IMG/VR virus record: IMGVR_UViG_3300042519_001442 | Coordinates: 1-35,157 of that record | Reading direction: 5' to 3' (one strand) | Source: a virus | DNA length: 35,157 nt | Shown here: positions 13,900 through 21,411 of the stretch, piece after piece | How positions within the stretch are numbered: position 1 is the stretch's first letter | Layout of the letters: each line of letters begins with the position of its first letter | Translations under genes and position numbers: made by a program | The notes under the pieces: generated by a model | Seen by the model: only the letters and a program-made list of their open reading frames with translations | Databases searched by the model: none | What the model was told of the DNA's origin: nothing

Positions 13900-14691
13900 T
13901 TAGCGGATGTAAGCGGGCTGTTCGATATCGATGACGCCTTCGGTGAGTTTGGTCGGCCAGCGGGAATGGTCATCGCCGTACTTGTCCTCGATGCGGGACA
14001 TCTTCTCCAGGGCTTCGTTGTAATGGCGGCGACCCGTCTCGATGACGTAGGCCGGAACCGCGAAACACTGGACGAAGATTTCAGGGGCCTCGTCTCCGGC
14101 GATCACGACGTAGACGGTCTGGCTAGGCTGGAAGCCGAGGTTGGCTTCGATGCCGTCGCCGTACATGGCGGCCTGCCTGTGGTAGCCAAGGTCGAAGAAG
14201 GTAGAGTTAAACTTGCGCGGGTTTATGGACGCTGAGGTTTTGATATCTCCGAGGATGTTGTCGGGACGGAGGAAGTCGGGACGGCAGCGCAGCTCGTAGC
14301 CGGTAGGCTGATGCCTCCAGAAGTAGGACTGCTCGACCTTGTTGCCTTTGTCGGCCAGCAGGGCTCCGGCGAACTCGTCGGCGAAGACCGCGTCACGGAT
14401 CGCGACGAGGGACTCGTACTCCTCATGCTTCACGACCTCCTTGCCTTCGCTCTCCAGGGCGAACTGTTCCTTGCGCTCCTTGGCTCCCTTGCCCTTGTCG
14501 AGGCCCTCGGGCATCACGGCCCAAGCGGTGGAGACGAGGTGGGGCTCCAGCAGGAAGGTGTGGACGAGAGTGCCCCAGCGCATGGACGGCGTCTGCTTGA
14601 GAGGCGTCCGCGTCAGGCGGGGGGACTGGAGGAAGCGGGACAGCGTGGAGTTGCTGACCCCGATGTGGGCGTGGTATTCTGCGTTGTTCAT
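13900..14691 (-). CDS. PD-(D/E)XK exonuclease (RecE/DUF3799-like)
   Basis: A 263-residue exonuclease that should resect double-strand ends for RecT. Motifs follow the family order: GTLVHTFLLEP (His44), EQSYFW (Glu120), CRPDFL (Asp139), GDIKTS (Asp149, Lys151), then GYHRQAAMYGD (Gln173). This matches the exodeoxyribonuclease VIII C-terminal nuclease found beside RecT in many phages. The ATG at 14691 directly abuts CCCCGCAC and lies within the end of the previous gene. The RecT pairing makes the role firm. Confidence 0.93.
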   Translation of the reverse strand: MNNAEYHAHIGVSNSTLSRFLQSPRLTRTPLKQTPSMRWGTLVHTFLLEPHLVSTAWAVMPEGLDKGKGAKERKEQFALESEGKEVVKHEEYESLVAIRDAVFADEFAGALLADKGNKVEQSYFWRHQPTGYELRCRPDFLRPDNILGDIKTSASINPRKFNSTFFDLGYHRQAAMYGDGIEANLGFQPSQTVYVVIAGDEAPEIFVQCFAVPAYVIETGRRHYNEALEKMSRIEDKYGDDHSRWPTKLTEGVIDIEQPAYIR

Positions 14692-14990
14692 GTGCGGGGG
14701 GAGAGGATGATTCGAAGGTCGTCTTCGTTGGCTCGCTTGCGGTCGCTTTCAATCGTGCTGTGAACGGCAAAGTCCACGGTGATGTCATACAGGCCGTTAC
14801 TCCAGTTGCGTTGGACGACTTCACCGCTGGGAGTAATCACGGCATCTACCTCGAAAGTCTCGCAACTGATGTTGGTGATGAGGTAGTAGAAAGGACCTCG
14901 AGTGACGTAGGCGTTTATGTTCTCAAGCAATTTAAGGAATTCGCTTTCAGTTCCTTTAACCTTCCATCGTATGGTGGTCAGTTTAGCCAT
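14688..14990 (-). CDS. Hypothetical protein in the recombination operon, 100 residues
   Basis: It starts at ATG 14990, 4 bases after the ligase stop, and overlaps the exonuclease start by 4 bases. The protein is beta-rich in the middle (YYLITNISCETFEVDAVITP) with a charged end. No family recognised. Its place between ligase and exonuclease suggests a helper role in DNA metabolism. The DNA here is somewhat less GC-rich than the ligase gene. Confidence 0.7.
   Translation of the reverse strand: MAKLTTIRWKVKGTESEFLKLLENINAYVTRGPFYYLITNISCETFEVDAVITPSGEVVQRNWSNGLYDITVDFAVHSTIESDRKRANEDDLRIILSPRT
14692..14699 (-). promoter_or_regulatory. Start box variant CCCCGCAC before the exonuclease
   Basis: It differs from TCCCGCAC at the first base only and touches the ATG at 14691. 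It lies inside the end of the upstream gene, so it is unlikely to be there as an ordinary promoter. Confidence 0.5.
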
Positions 14991-14994
14991 GGCC

Positions 14995-15882
14995 TTACTT
15001 GTCGCCACGGATGCGCGGGTGGCGCATGGAGCCGTCGGGCGTCTTGGACTGGAAGGTGACTTCGAGGTAGGAACCGATGACGGTGTCGCGGTTCGCCCAG
15101 ATCGTGGCGCGCTGCTCGTCGGTGAAACCGCCGCCGACGCGGACGAGGCGACCGTTGTTCTCGACGACGACGTGGCCCATCGTGCCAGCCAGACGGCCAG
15201 TGCCTTCATGCACGGAGACTACCGGGCAGTCCTCGGCGTCCACGGCCTTGACCTTCAACCAGGCGTTGGAGCGCTTGCCCTGCGAGTAGGGAGCGTCGAG
15301 GTCCTTGACCATCGCACCCTCGAAGCCCTGCGAGACGAAGCGACGGAAGGCATCGTTAGGGCTGATGCCGACGAAGGACTCGACCAGACGGACGGAGTCG
15401 GTGTAGGTGAACTTGGCCATCAGCGAACGGCGCTCGCGGTAGGTTCCCACGTCGTCGGGCAGGTCGAGGAGCCAGAGGAAAGCGTCCTTGGCGGGCTCGC
15501 TGGAGCGGATATCGCCGACCGCGTCGTAGAAGTCAGCGCCGGACACGGCCTCGCAGTCGAAGGTGTAGACGCCGTGCTTGCCAGCGACGTCAGCGAACCA
15601 AGCGCCGAGGTGCTCGATGGACGGGAGCGGGTTGCCGTTGCGGGTCTTCATGGCCACGGCGAACGACTGGCGGCAGACTTCCACGATCACGCGGACGCCG
15701 TCAATCTTCGGCTCGACCGCGTAGGACTCGGGGAGGATGCCCTTGTAGGGCTTGGCCAGCATGGCCGGGGAAAGCGGCGCGGCGGCAGGCTTGCGAGCGC
15801 CGACACGGAAGTGCGGCTGGCTTTCAATCATGTTGAAGATGAAAGCGTAGAGGTCGGCGTTAGGGTCGGAGGATGAGCTCAT
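14995..15882 (-). CDS. ATP-dependent DNA ligase
   Basis: A 295-residue nucleotidyltransferase-fold ligase that seals nicks using ATP. Motif I is EPKIDGVR with nucleophile Lys59. Motif III corresponds to FDCE (Glu111), motif IV to EGAMVK (188-193) and motif V to WLKVK (208-212). An OB-fold-like end follows (GHVVVENNGRLVRVGGGF). Length suits a minimal phage ligase. The ATG at 15882 is chosen over an upstream start because TCCCGCAC lies 3 nt before it. It is the first gene of the ligase-exonuclease-RecT operon. Confidence 0.94.
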   Translation of the reverse strand: MSSSSDPNADLYAFIFNMIESQPHFRVGARKPAAAPLSPAMLAKPYKGILPESYAVEPKIDGVRVIVEVCRQSFAVAMKTRNGNPLPSIEHLGAWFADVAGKHGVYTFDCEAVSGADFYDAVGDIRSSEPAKDAFLWLLDLPDDVGTYRERRSLMAKFTYTDSVRLVESFVGISPNDAFRRFVSQGFEGAMVKDLDAPYSQGKRSNAWLKVKAVDAEDCPVVSVHEGTGRLAGTMGHVVVENNGRLVRVGGGFTDEQRATIWANRDTVIGSYLEVTFQSKTPDGSMRHPRIRGDK

Positions 15883-15885
15883 GTT

Positions 15886-15893
15886 GTGCGGGA
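15886..15893 (-). promoter_or_regulatory. TCCCGCAC start box before the ligase
   Basis: The box ends 3 nt before ATG 15882. The extended leader ACCTTTGCCTATCCCGCAC closely matches that of the primase (ACCGTTGCCAATCCCGCAC). Confidence 0.6.
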
Positions 15894-15928
15894 TAGGCAA
15901 AGGTATGCCCTCCCCACCCCCCGCCGTC

Positions 15929-15973
15929 AAGCCCCATCGGGAAACCGCCTAGGATGCCCTAGGAAGGGGGCTT
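15929..15973 (-). terminator. Stem-loop at the end of the lysis cassette
   Basis: AAGCCCC (15929-15935) can pair with GGGGCTT (15967-15973), enclosing a second hairpin of two CCTAGG copies around ATGC (15948-15963). It lies between the last lysis gene and the ligase. There is no T-tract, so it may be a terminator, an RNA processing site or a regulator-binding site. Confidence 0.45.
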
Positions 15974-15978
15974 CTGGG

Positions 15979-16308
15979 TCAGCCCTGCCGTCTACCCCGC
16001 CAGACCCTGATACCCACCGCCACGGCCACGGCAAGGCATCCAAACGACAGAGCCAGCCCTAGGTCACGGACGGACTGCAGGGCTAGGGTGGCCGAGGACA
16101 GGTTCTGCTCCAGGGATTGGGAGTCGGACTTAATCTTCCCGCCGTCCGTGATCAGCATGACCATGGCATCGGTGGACTGCAACTGGTCGAGGACGAAGCC
16201 CGAGGTGTAGGCGGTCGTCGCGGCGGCCATCCCCGCGAAGCCTACCAGCAGGCAGACGGCCAGCAGGAGGTTGGCCTCACTTGCGCTTGGTTCGCTTGGC
16301 TTTGCCAT
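15979..16308 (-). CDS. Small two-helix membrane protein of the lysis cassette
   Basis: A 109-residue protein from ATG 16308 with two hydrophobic segments (about 12-34 and 84-102) and a soluble helical stretch between them that would face one side of the membrane. The cassette position after a holin candidate suggests an antiholin or second lysis protein, but no family match is visible. It overlaps the upstream gene by 32 bases. Confidence 0.65.
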   Translation of the reverse strand: MAKPSEPSASEANLLLAVCLLVGFAGMAAATTAYTSGFVLDQLQSTDAMVMLITDGGKIKSDSQSLEQNLSSATLALQSVRDLGLALSFGCLAVAVAVGIRVWRGRRQG

Positions 16309-16657
16309 TGGGCTTAGACTTGGCAGGCTTGGACACCTTCTCGACCTCACGCTCTGCCCGGGCTTTGACCCAGCGCAGAAGGGCGTCGAGGACTTCGGGA
16401 CTGGAATAGGCCAGCGCACCGATTGCGCCCATCCGCAGGCCCGGGCTGGAAATGTATTCCATCAGCACGTAGCCACTGAGGCAGGCCACCAGCGAAGCGA
16501 CCATGACGCGGCGAGCCACCCAGCCCCAGGTATGCTTCTCGTCTGAGAGCATGAGACGCGCCGCCATCGAGAACGCCCCGATGGTCGAGGCCACGACGCC
16601 GTCCTTCAGTTCCTTCGGGATGGACTCCGGGTCGAGGGGGGGAGGAGGAGGGCTCAT
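16277..16657 (-). CDS. Putative holin
   Basis: This 126-residue protein has a Pro-rich N-terminus (SPPPPPLDPES), a helix-rich membrane region with hydrophobic segments (about 20-36, 50-67 and 73-85) and a highly basic tail ending KRTKRK. The middle (MAARLMLSDE, YVLMEYISSPGLRMGAIGALAY) resembles the LydA/phage holin superfamily layout. Holins form inner-membrane holes that time lysis. ATG 16657 overlaps the lipoprotein stop by 4 bases. The assignment rests on size, tail charge and position, not on a strict motif. Confidence 0.6.
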   Translation of the reverse strand: MSPPPPPLDPESIPKELKDGVVASTIGAFSMAARLMLSDEKHTWGWVARRVMVASLVACLSGYVLMEYISSPGLRMGAIGALAYSSPEVLDALLRWVKARAEREVEKVSKPAKSKPNGKAKRTKRK

Positions 16658-17385
16658 TCCTGGGGAGGCTTGGCGTTGACCTTGTCGCGGATGAAATCCC
16701 ACGCCAGCCAGATGAGCAGGGCGGCTCCGCAGCCGAGGGTGACCGTCACGATCAGGTCGAAGTGGGGCGACTCGACGACGAACGGGAAAGCCCCCATCGC
16801 CGCACCGCAGGCCAAAAGGGGCAGGCCAATGCGAGGACCGGCGAAGGCAGTCGTGACTGCGCCGAGGACGGCAAGGCCAGCGCCTGCCAGCGTCCAGATG
16901 TTCCGGCTCGCTTCCTTGCGGACGGCTTCGACCTCCTTCTGGAGTTCGACGATCCGGGCGTCCTTCAGCTGAGAGACGCGGAGGGCTTCGGCCTGCTGGG
17001 CTTCCAGTTTCTCCCAAGCCTTGTTCACAGCGGTGGCGAGTTGCCGACCGAACTCCATCTGCTTTGCGTAGTCGATATCGCCTTGAGGCGTTCCAGCCCT
17101 GCCAGCCCTAGCCAACGCGAACGCAACGTCGGCCTCTGGGGGCTGTGGCAAATACGATTGCGCAAGACGGGACTCGGCGACCACTACCTTCGGCTTGTCG
17201 GCGTTGCGCTCGATTGCCACGAGGGCAGAGGCTACGCGGTGATCCGTCTTGTCGAGGTCTTTGCCGAGGGTGGCCACGGCGTCAGGCTTGGTCGGAGCGT
17301 CCGGCTGCTTAGGCAGGGGCTCGTCCGTAGGCTTAGACTTGCACCCAGCCAGGGCCACTAGGGCGATGACTAGGAGCAAGCGCAC
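16654..17385 (-). CDS. Lipoprotein with C-terminal membrane helices, possible unimolecular spanin
   Basis: This 243-residue protein starts at GTG 17385. Residues 1-15 form a lipoprotein signal with lipobox LAGC (Cys15). A Pro-rich segment follows, then a helical, coiled-coil-like region (about 105-160), then three hydrophobic segments (about 163-182, 187-204, 210-231) and a charged tail. An outer-membrane lipid anchor at one end and inner-membrane helices at the other is the layout of unimolecular spanins, which fuse the two membranes at the end of lysis. Known u-spanins have one C-terminal helix, so three is unusual. It lies directly upstream of the holin candidate. Confidence 0.65.
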   Translation of the reverse strand: MRLLLVIALVALAGCKSKPTDEPLPKQPDAPTKPDAVATLGKDLDKTDHRVASALVAIERNADKPKVVVAESRLAQSYLPQPPEADVAFALARAGRAGTPQGDIDYAKQMEFGRQLATAVNKAWEKLEAQQAEALRVSQLKDARIVELQKEVEAVRKEASRNIWTLAGAGLAVLGAVTTAFAGPRIGLPLLACGAAMGAFPFVVESPHFDLIVTVTLGCGAALLIWLAWDFIRDKVNAKPPQE

Positions 17386-17389
17386 GGCC

Positions 17390-17521
17390 TTAGCGGTTCT
17401 TGAGGGCGTCGAGGGCGGCCTTGCCCTTTGCTTCGAGGTCGGTCAGGCGGGAGGCATGGCGACGAAAGACGAGAGCACCGGCGACGAAGCCGACGAGGAG
17501 AGCGAGGAGGTGGGTGATCAT
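17390..17521 (-). CDS. Tiny membrane protein, 43 residues
   Basis: Translation from ATG 17521 gives MITHLLALLVGFVAGALVF, one membrane helix, then a basic, helical tail (RRHASRLTDLEAKGKAALDALKNR in sequence order). A 43-residue single-pass protein at the head of a lysis cassette may be a pinholin-like or regulatory peptide. It ends 4 bases before the lipoprotein start. Confidence 0.6.
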   Translation of the reverse strand: MITHLLALLVGFVAGALVFRRHASRLTDLEAKGKAALDALKNR

Positions 17522-17525
17522 GGTG

Positions 17526-17714
17526 TTATTCGGAAATGAGTTCGACGCGGACGAGAGGGCCGAGGTCGGCGGGGGTTACGGTCGGATCGTTGAATGAAAA
17601 GGTAGCAAATGTTTGGTTGATGCTTGATGCATCGTGCTGCTTACCCGGGAAAAGAGTCGCAAACAGCGCCTCCCATTCTGGGACAAAGATAGGAGTAACT
17701 TTGTAGGTAATCAT
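17526..17714 (-). CDS. Hypothetical protein after the tail fibre, 62 residues
   Basis: The start lies 2 bases after the fibre stop, so it is translated from the same message. The sequence has a YKVTPIFVPEWEALFATLFPGK segment and a beta-like end. Size and place would suit a fibre assembly chaperone or tip protein, but no family was recognised. Base composition is AT-richer than the surrounding genes, like the end of the fibre gene. Confidence 0.65.
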   Translation of the reverse strand: MITYKVTPIFVPEWEALFATLFPGKQHDASSINQTFATFSFNDPTVTPADLGPLVRVELISE

Positions 17715-17716
17715 AA

Positions 17717-20566
17717 TTATACGCCCCAGTAAATCTTTGGGTTGATGGACTCCCAGACGATTCGAGCGGCGGCGGAGGCAGTCTGTTCTACGCTTTCAAA
17801 GTAAAAGTTGAAGCTCTCTGCAGTTGCAGTAGTCGGGCCTGCTGTAGTCGTTGCTACTTGCGCATCATTGATGTAAAGCGTGACGTTACCAGCTCCGTCA
17901 GAGTAGATCTTCCAGTCGAAGATTTCGCGAGCGTTAGGAGTAAAAGAGGTGGTAACGTTTGTAAGAGACGTTCCGTTTCCTCTGGATACTTGAAGCACCA
18001 TGGCACTGCCTGGAATGTAATACCATCCGAAGCCAGGATCATTAATGCTAATGTCCCCTGACGCAGCAAAAGACTTTCCTCCGACGCTTACACGAACAAC
18101 TGAGTTAACGGTTCCGTTGTAATTAGCATCGGCATAATACCCATGCTGACCTCGACCTGAAGCCCAAACAGGCTTATTCCATGCACGTGCTAATCCATTT
18201 GCTCCTCGTGTCATGCCAAGCATGCCAAAGCTAGAAACACCAGTATCCCATGTGGCCATCGAGAATCCAGCAACACTTACGTTAGGACCAACTAGCTCTG
18301 TGCATCCAGTTGAGTATGCTTGGACTGCGGCTCCAGCTCCTGAAGTGTTTGAACTGCCGCGGACATTCCACTGACGGAAGCCCGGATGCATCATGAAGTC
18401 CATGACGACCTTGGGTGATACAGCCGTAGTCGTAGATGTCGGACTAGGAGTGGTGAAGGTCGCAAAAGCCGGAACCGCCGCAGTGACGAAGGCCGTCGTC
18501 GCAAGCGCAGTGGTGTTATTACCGGCGGTCTGCGTGACGCCAGTCGTGCCAGTCGGTAGGGAAGGCGTGCCAGTGAAGGTAGGGGAATCCAAGGCGGCCC
18601 GCGTCGTATCCGTCGGATGGATGTGATCCTGACGAGCGTAGCGGAGGGACGTGCCGACGGCAGCCGTACCGTTGACCAGGGGAGTCGCGGAGCCAGCCTG
18701 ACCGACGACGAAGGCCGTGGTGGCAATCTGCGTGGTGTTCGTATCAGCGGCGGCGGTCGTCGATAGGGGCGTGCCAGTCAGGGAGGGGCTGGCGATGTTG
18801 GCCTTAAGGTTGTCGGCGGTCGTGACGAAGGCGGTCGTGGCAAGCTTCAGGGACGAATCGCCGGCGGACTGGGTGACTCCGTTCGTGATGCCCTGCAGCG
18901 TGGTCGTCGAAGTGCCCGTGGTCGAACCGATGGCAATGTTGGTCGTGCTACCAGCCACGCCAGCCGTGCCGATGTTGACGGCTTTGGTCGCACCAGAGAC
19001 GGTCGCCCCAGAGCCGATGTTAATAGTGCCAGCGCCCGTGTTGTTGCCGAGCGTGAGGTTGGCGTTGGAGAATGTCTTGTTGCCCGAGATGGTCTGCGTC
19101 TCGCCGAGGCTCACATACTGCTGGGTCGCACCGTTCTGGCGCATGAACAGGCCGGTGGTCGTCGTCCAGATGTCGCCGTTAACCGGGGTCGTAGGAGCCA
19201 CGCCGTGCGGGACGTTGAAGCCTGCGCCGCCAGTGGCCGAGGGGATGGTGGCAATCTTGCCGTTCTGGTCGATGGCGACGAAAGTCGTGTCCCCAGCCTG
19301 GTCGTGAAGGGTCAGGATGTTCCCCGTGCCCGCCTGCTGGATGAACAGCGCCGGGCTCGTCGAGTTAGTCGTGATCGTGACGTTGCCAGTCAGGGCGGGC
19401 GAGGCCAGCGGGGCGTAGGCAGACAGGTTAATGGACAAGTCGCTGCCAGTCACGGCCAGCGGGGACGTGACGCTGGTGATGTAGCCGCCAGAGACGATGT
19501 CCCAGGCGCCGTCCTTACGGGCGTACTGATTGCCGTCCGACGGGGCGTCCTGCAGGTAGTTTTGCGAATAGACAAAAGACGAATCTACGAACCCAGAGGG
19601 GTTCCCAGTCAGCGGATAAAATGCGGCGTTCGCGTCTAGGGTCGTGATGTAACCAAGACCAGCCACCCAAGACTCGGTCGCGTATCCGGTCAGGGCAGAC
19701 GTGACGTAAGACTCAGTCGCGTAGCCTACGAGCGCCGAAGAGGTGAGGTAAGCCTGCCCCTTGACGAAGGCCGTCGTGGCGATGGACGTATCGTTGTCCG
19801 AAAGGTTAGGCGTCACCGACTGAGGGTTGCCCGTGAAGTGAGGCGAATTAGTAGGCGCGTAGTCGAAGTCCTTCACCCACTCGGTCGTCGCGATCCGCGT
19901 AGAGTCCGTGCCAGGGGAAGGAGTCGGGGCGAATACGTTCCCGGTAAATGTCGCGCCAGAAAGTTGCGCGTAGTCCGACATACCCGCGAGGGTCTGGTAA
20001 GTCGCCGCCGCCGTGGAGCTGAGGAGGTAGGGCGAGAGGGCCGAGGAAGTGATATAGCCCTGCCCGGTGACCCAAGACTCCGTAGCGTATCCTGATAGGC
20101 TGGCTGCCGTCAGGAAGCCCGATGGGTTACCCGAGAGGGGGTAGTATCCAGCCGCCGCCGCCGAGGTCGTCAGATAGGCCGACATGGCCGCCTGCGTCTG
20201 GTAGGTGGCAGAGGCCGTCGAGCTGAGGAGGTAGGGAGCGAGCGCCGTGCTGACCTGACCAGCGGTCTGATAGCCTGCGGGATTGCTGGCGAGGTACTTG
20301 GTTCCGAGTTCCGTCCAGAGGTCGCCCTGGTCTTCGATATCGCCAAGAATGGAGCCCCACGTGCCGCCGACTCCGGGAGGGCCGGGAGGGCCTTCGGGGC
20401 CGACGGGGCCCTGCTCGCCCGCAGGCCCGGGCACACCCACCGAACCGTCCAACGTGCCAGCCACGATGCCCGTGACCGTGCCCACAATCGTGGACTGGTC
20501 AGCCGCGAACGTGCCGGAGATAGTCCCGAAGGTCGAAGCCGTCGAGGTGATCGTAGCGTCGGGCAT
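17717..20566 (-). CDS. Long tail fibre with collagen-like and repeat regions
   Basis: A 949-residue adhesin. The N-terminus (1-43) is beta-rich and probably joins the tail tip. Residues 44-65 form a collagen-like stretch of seven G-x-y triplets that would trimerise the shaft. A long repeat region follows, with recurring YATESWV, LLSSTxxATYQT and five copies of (I/L)ATT(A/E)(F/W)V, the usual tail-fibre repeats. A region of NIG/GSG-type beta repeats (about 490-560) comes next. The last 200 or so residues look like a jelly-roll or lectin-like domain (FDWKIYSDGAGNVTLYIND) and are the likely receptor-binding part. The DNA for this end is visibly less GC-rich than the shaft. Confidence 0.9.
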   Translation of the reverse strand: MPDATITSTASTFGTISGTFAADQSTIVGTVTGIVAGTLDGSVGVPGPAGEQGPVGPEGPPGPPGVGGTWGSILGDIEDQGDLWTELGTKYLASNPAGYQTAGQVSTALAPYLLSSTASATYQTQAAMSAYLTTSAAAAGYYPLSGNPSGFLTAASLSGYATESWVTGQGYITSSALSPYLLSSTAAATYQTLAGMSDYAQLSGATFTGNVFAPTPSPGTDSTRIATTEWVKDFDYAPTNSPHFTGNPQSVTPNLSDNDTSIATTAFVKGQAYLTSSALVGYATESYVTSALTGYATESWVAGLGYITTLDANAAFYPLTGNPSGFVDSSFVYSQNYLQDAPSDGNQYARKDGAWDIVSGGYITSVTSPLAVTGSDLSINLSAYAPLASPALTGNVTITTNSTSPALFIQQAGTGNILTLHDQAGDTTFVAIDQNGKIATIPSATGGAGFNVPHGVAPTTPVNGDIWTTTTGLFMRQNGATQQYVSLGETQTISGNKTFSNANLTLGNNTGAGTINIGSGATVSGATKAVNIGTAGVAGSTTNIAIGSTTGTSTTTLQGITNGVTQSAGDSSLKLATTAFVTTADNLKANIASPSLTGTPLSTTAAADTNTTQIATTAFVVGQAGSATPLVNGTAAVGTSLRYARQDHIHPTDTTRAALDSPTFTGTPSLPTGTTGVTQTAGNNTTALATTAFVTAAVPAFATFTTPSPTSTTTAVSPKVVMDFMMHPGFRQWNVRGSSNTSGAGAAVQAYSTGCTELVGPNVSVAGFSMATWDTGVSSFGMLGMTRGANGLARAWNKPVWASGRGQHGYYADANYNGTVNSVVRVSVGGKSFAASGDISINDPGFGWYYIPGSAMVLQVSRGNGTSLTNVTTSFTPNAREIFDWKIYSDGAGNVTLYINDAQVATTTAGPTTATAESFNFYFESVEQTASAAARIVWESINPKIYWGV

Positions 20567-20569
20567 GGC

Positions 20570-20884
20570 TCAGAGGGTAACCGAGTCAATCACCTGCACC
20601 CGGAACACCTCGGTGCGGGAGATGCCACCGCCAGGGAAGACGAACTTGATATCCCATCGGCCTAGGCCCAGCGCCCAGTCGGCGGTCGAGCCCGGGTAGG
20701 AGCAGGTAAACGACAGGCCGTCCACGGCCTTGGTGATCACGAGCTCGTAGAGGTTGCCGCACTTGTCCTCCACCGTCGAGGTCAGGGTCGTGGCCAGCAG
20801 GTTGGCAGGGCCAGTCGTGCCAGGAGTCCACGAGAAAGTGGCGGCGAACGTGTTGCCCTGCGATAGAGTTACAGTATCGCTCAT
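20570..20884 (-). CDS. Small beta-rich tail-region protein, 104 residues
   Basis: The product is beta-rich with a pattern (TLSQGNTFAATFSW, then GRWDIKFVFPGGGISRTEVF) like an immunoglobulin-like or baseplate-type domain. It sits directly upstream of the fibre and 3 bases from it, so a role in attaching or folding the fibre is plausible. No family named. Confidence 0.65.
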   Translation of the reverse strand: MSDTVTLSQGNTFAATFSWTPGTTGPANLLATTLTSTVEDKCGNLYELVITKAVDGLSFTCSYPGSTADWALGLGRWDIKFVFPGGGISRTEVFRVQVIDSVTL

Positions 20885-20912
20885 CTTACCTATTGTTCAA
20901 ATGGTAGGGTTT

Positions 20913-20926
20913 ACCCCCTTGGGGGT
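20913..20926 (-). other. Perfect short inverted repeat ACCCCC/GGGGGT
   Basis: A 6-base arm on each side of a TT forms a compact hairpin between the 20926 stop and the 20884 start. There is no T-run after it, so it is not a convincing terminator. It may lower expression of the following fibre genes. Confidence 0.3.
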
Positions 20927-21411
20927 CAGAAAGCGTTCAGTTTGCCCACCGAGAAGATGGGCTGGGTGACCGGGTAGGGGGGCGTAAAGCCCGACCCAGC
21001 CTGAATCAACTGACCAGGCGTAAAGAAGGCGCTGGTCATCGTGAAGGTCCCGATCGTGCCAGAGGCCACTACGACCTCGCCCGTCAGTTCGGCGATATCC
21101 TCGTTTGTCAGGCTAGGGGTCGGCGTGAATAGTTCGGCATACCAGCCAGCGGTTGGGGTCGAGCCTTCGTAGAAAGCAAACATAGGACGCCAGAATCCAG
21201 CGGGCCACGTCGTGCTGTCGTAGCGCATATCGAACCGAAGCAGGGTGTCATTGTCCGTCAGGAAGCCCGTCCCCGCGTCATACTCGATACTGTGAGTCCC
21301 TGCGATTAGTCCGCTAGTCAGGTCACGGCCAATAATCGGCGAACGCAACTTCCCCCACGTGCTGTAGTAGTCGCCCGTGAGGGGGTCGGTTGCTCCGATG
21401 ATCACGCCCAT
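20926..21411 (-). CDS. Hypothetical tail protein, 161 residues
   Basis: A beta-rich protein with many Gly, Thr and aromatic residues (WPAGFWRPMFAFYEG, GWYAELFTPTPS). It overlaps the large tail protein stop by 1 base. Position after the tail-tip gene and before the fibre suggests a distal tail or decoration protein. No family recognised. Confidence 0.65.
   Translation of the reverse strand: MGVIIGATDPLTGDYYSTWGKLRSPIIGRDLTSGLIAGTHSIEYDAGTGFLTDNDTLLRFDMRYDSTTWPAGFWRPMFAFYEGSTPTAGWYAELFTPTPSLTNEDIAELTGEVVVASGTIGTFTMTSAFFTPGQLIQAGSGFTPPYPVTQPIFSVGKLNAF

Noticed and set aside
12904-14235. Long plus-strand frame of 443 codons
   Set aside because: It lies fully antisense to the metallopeptidase, RecT and exonuclease genes, has low-complexity Val/Gly/Asp-rich translation and matches no family. 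It is a shadow of GC-rich coding.
14917-15876. Plus-strand frame of 319 codons
   Set aside because: Antisense to the ligase, whose motifs are complete; the translation is repetitive and lacks a fold-like pattern.
18391-20566. Repeats in the tail fibre region resembling a repeat array
   Set aside because: The repeats follow the codon frame and translate to known fibre-type repeats (ATTAFV, YATESWV). There are no spacers of constant length and no cas genes, so this is not a CRISPR array.
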